From positions 1 to 6,959 of the forward strand of contig CAYXNR010000076.1 of assembly GCA_964466595.1 (NCBI GenBank): DNA of 6,959 nt. Direction: 5' to 3'. The position numbers were made by a program, and so were the translations under genes. The notes beneath the pieces were generated by a model. That model was not told where the DNA came from, ran no database searches, and worked only from the letters and a program-made list of their open reading frames with translations. This stretch comes from JABDGC01 sp964466595. Its GTDB lineage: Bacteria > Pseudomonadota > Gammaproteobacteria > DSM-16500. Of the stretch, positions 5,433-6,959 are shown piece by piece (within the stretch, counting starts at the first letter, position 1; each line of letters starts with the position of its first letter).

Positions 5433-6959
5433 ATGCTGAAGGATAAAATTTTTCTTGAAAATTTACCGAATCAGCCAGGTATTTATCAAATCTTGGGTGA
5501 AGGAAGAGAAATTTTATATGTTGGAAAGGCAAGAGATTTAAAAAAAAGGGTTTCTTCTTATTTTAGCTTGAAAGTACAAGATCTCAAAACTGCTAATTTG
5601 CTTAAGCAGGCTAAAACAATTGAGATCACCATGACACATAGCGAGGATGAGGCGCTGCTTTTAGAGTGTTTTTTGATAAAGAAACATCGGCCCCGTTATA
5701 ATGTGCTTCTTCGAGATGACAAAAGTTATCCCTATATTTTAATTACCGATGACAAGCCCTATCCCCGCATTATGCTTTATCGCGGTCTAAAAAAAGGAAA
5801 AGGCCATTATTTTGGCCCTTATCCTGATGCGACGGCGGTGAGAGAAACTATTCACCTCATTCAAAAGCTGTTTCATCTCAGAAGTTGTAATGATAGTTTT
5901 TTTGCTAGTCGAAAACGACCTTGTTTGCATTATCAAATCGGTCTGTGCTCCGGCTCTTGCACAGGCTTGATTCCGCAAGAGGAATATCAGAAAAATGTTG
6001 AACATGCGATTTTATTTTTAAAAGGCAAAAGCCAACATCTTATCCAAGAGTTACAAAAACAAATGGAAGCGGCTGCGGCGGGCTTGCATTTTGAGCGAGC
6101 AGCAAAGCTACGAGATCAATTGTCTTATTTAGAGAAAATCCAGGAACGTCAATATGTAAGCAGTAGTGGAAAAAGCAAGGCAGATGTCTTAGGTATAGCT
6201 AAGCATCACGGCATGGCTTGTATTTATTTGTTAGTCATCCGCGAGGGGCGTTTATTAGGAGGACGTTCTTATTTTCCCAGTTTGCCAAAGGAAACGGATC
6301 CTCGCGAAATTATTTCAGCTTTTATTAGTCAGCATTACTTAGAGAGGGAAGAAAATGAGGAGTTTCCTCAAGAAATAATTATTGGGGAAGTGCTTGAGGA
6401 AGGTCAGTGGTTGGAAAGTACTTTAAGTAAGCAAATAAAAGGAAGCGTAAAAATTATCAAACCCCTACGAGGAGAGCGTCGTCAGTGGCTAGATATGGCG
6501 GAATCGAATGCTAAACAGTCTCTTGCTAGTCAGCTTATTCATAAGACTAATATTCAAGAGCGAATCATTGCCTTGCAAGAGGCTTTAGAGCTCGCTACTC
6601 CGCCAGAACGAATTGAGTGTTTTGATATCAGTCATACGGGCGGAGAAGAGACAGTAGCTTCCTGTGTGGTTTTTAATCGCGAAGGGCCGCAAAAAAGCGA
6701 TTATCGTCGCTTTAATATTAGTGGAATTTCGCCAGGGGATGATGTCAGTGCAATGCGACAAGTCTTGTCGCGTCGCTTTAAGAGGCTGCAAGAGGAAGGA
6801 AAAATTTTGCCAGATTTAATTTTGATAGATGGCGGCCAGACGCAATTAGCTTCTGCTGAAAAAGCCTTAGCCGAGTTAGGGCTGCGAGATCTTTTTTTAG
6901 TTGGAGTAGCCAAAGGAGAAGGACGCAAACCAGGCGAAGAAACTCTTCATTTCTATCAT
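5433..6959 (+). CDS. uvrC: Excinuclease ABC subunit C (UvrC), 3' end outside window
   Basis: UvrC makes both incisions around a DNA lesion after UvrA and UvrB have marked it. The frame is open for 509 residues to the window edge; the family usually has about 600. The N-terminal GIY-YIG nuclease (3' incision) shows GIY at 16-18, YVGKA at 29-33, Arg39, Glu78 in EALLLE and Asn90 in PRYN. Four cysteines, 152, 164, 172 and 176, have the spacing of the iron-sulfur ligands described for E. coli UvrC. A UVR motif that binds UvrB lies at about 200-235 (FERAAKLRDQL). The C-terminal RNase H-like nuclease (5' incision) has Asp398 in CFDISH and Asp466 in LIDGGQ. Its last catalytic His and the helix-hairpin-helix pair lie past 6959. 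ATG 5433 has AGGG 8 bases upstream, inside the preceding gene. No frameshift is present. Confidence 0.97.
   Translation, partial: MLKDKIFLENLPNQPGIYQILGEGREILYVGKARDLKKRVSSYFSLKVQDLKTANLLKQAKTIEITMTHSEDEALLLECFLIKKHRPRYNVLLRDDKSYPYILITDDKPYPRIMLYRGLKKGKGHYFGPYPDATAVRETIHLIQKLFHLRSCNDSFFASRKRPCLHYQIGLCSGSCTGLIPQEEYQKNVEHAILFLKGKSQHLIQELQKQMEAAAAGLHFERAAKLRDQLSYLEKIQERQYVSSSGKSKADVLGIAKHHGMACIYLLVIREGRLLGGRSYFPSLPKETDPREIISAFISQHYLEREENEEFPQEIIIGEVLEEGQWLESTLSKQIKGSVKIIKPLRGERRQWLDMAESNAKQSLASQLIHKTNIQERIIALQEALELATPPERIECFDISHTGGEETVASCVVFNREGPQKSDYRRFNISGISPGDDVSAMRQVLSRRFKRLQEEGKILPDLILIDGGQTQLASAEKALAELGLRDLFLVGVAKGEGRKPGEETLHFYH

Noticed and set aside
5787..6005. Minus-strand 72-codon frame within uvrC
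   Set aside because: Antisense to the conserved cysteine cluster of UvrC; no independent evidence of coding.
6585..6928. Minus-strand frames within the UvrC nuclease domain
   Set aside because: Antisense to conserved catalytic motifs and without start signals.

Overview
This window reads as chromosomal housekeeping DNA from a gammaproteobacterium of moderate GC (low to mid 40s per cent by eye). PBP2, UvrC and the class I DAHP synthase all look like distant relatives of their E. coli counterparts. The AT-leaning codon use and gene content would fit a member of the Legionellales or a nearby lineage. That placement is inference; no rRNA or other clear marker is present. I see no transposase, phage gene, CRISPR array, tRNA or rRNA.

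Layout. Positions 1-1380 (minus) hold the first 460 residues of the cell-elongation transpeptidase PBP2 (mrdA), running off the left edge. Positions 1381-1553 are a compact divergent control region with a 9-bp inverted repeat, an 11-bp-period direct repeat, a small palindrome, an extended -10 promoter and a 5'-UTR stem-loop. Positions 1554-1847 (plus) encode a 97-residue exported, acidic, Asp/Asn/Ser/Thr-rich protein of unknown function. A long hairpin at 1850-1893 separates it from the convergent neighbour. Positions 4442 down to 1934 (minus) form a two-gene unit: a DAHP synthase (entry to the shikimate pathway), then an M20-family zinc peptidase or deacylase 25 bases downstream. Positions 4443-4536 are a short divergent promoter region. 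Positions 4537-5430 (plus) encode an arginase/agmatinase-superfamily hydrolase, followed after 2 bases by uvrC (5433 to the right edge, 509 residues present).

How the genes fit together. Three transcription units can be inferred besides the small exported protein: mrdA leftward (probably first in its operon), DAHP synthase plus M20 peptidase leftward, and arginase-like plus uvrC rightward. The pairs have no obvious shared pathway; tight spacing and shared ribosome-binding arrangements are the evidence for co-expression. No intergenic gap exceeds 175 bases.

No clearly new multi-gene system is visible. The observations most worth follow-up are the small acidic exported protein with its elaborate upstream region, the altered substrate-contact residues in the arginase-like enzyme, and a diverged active-site-region motif in the PBP2 gene.
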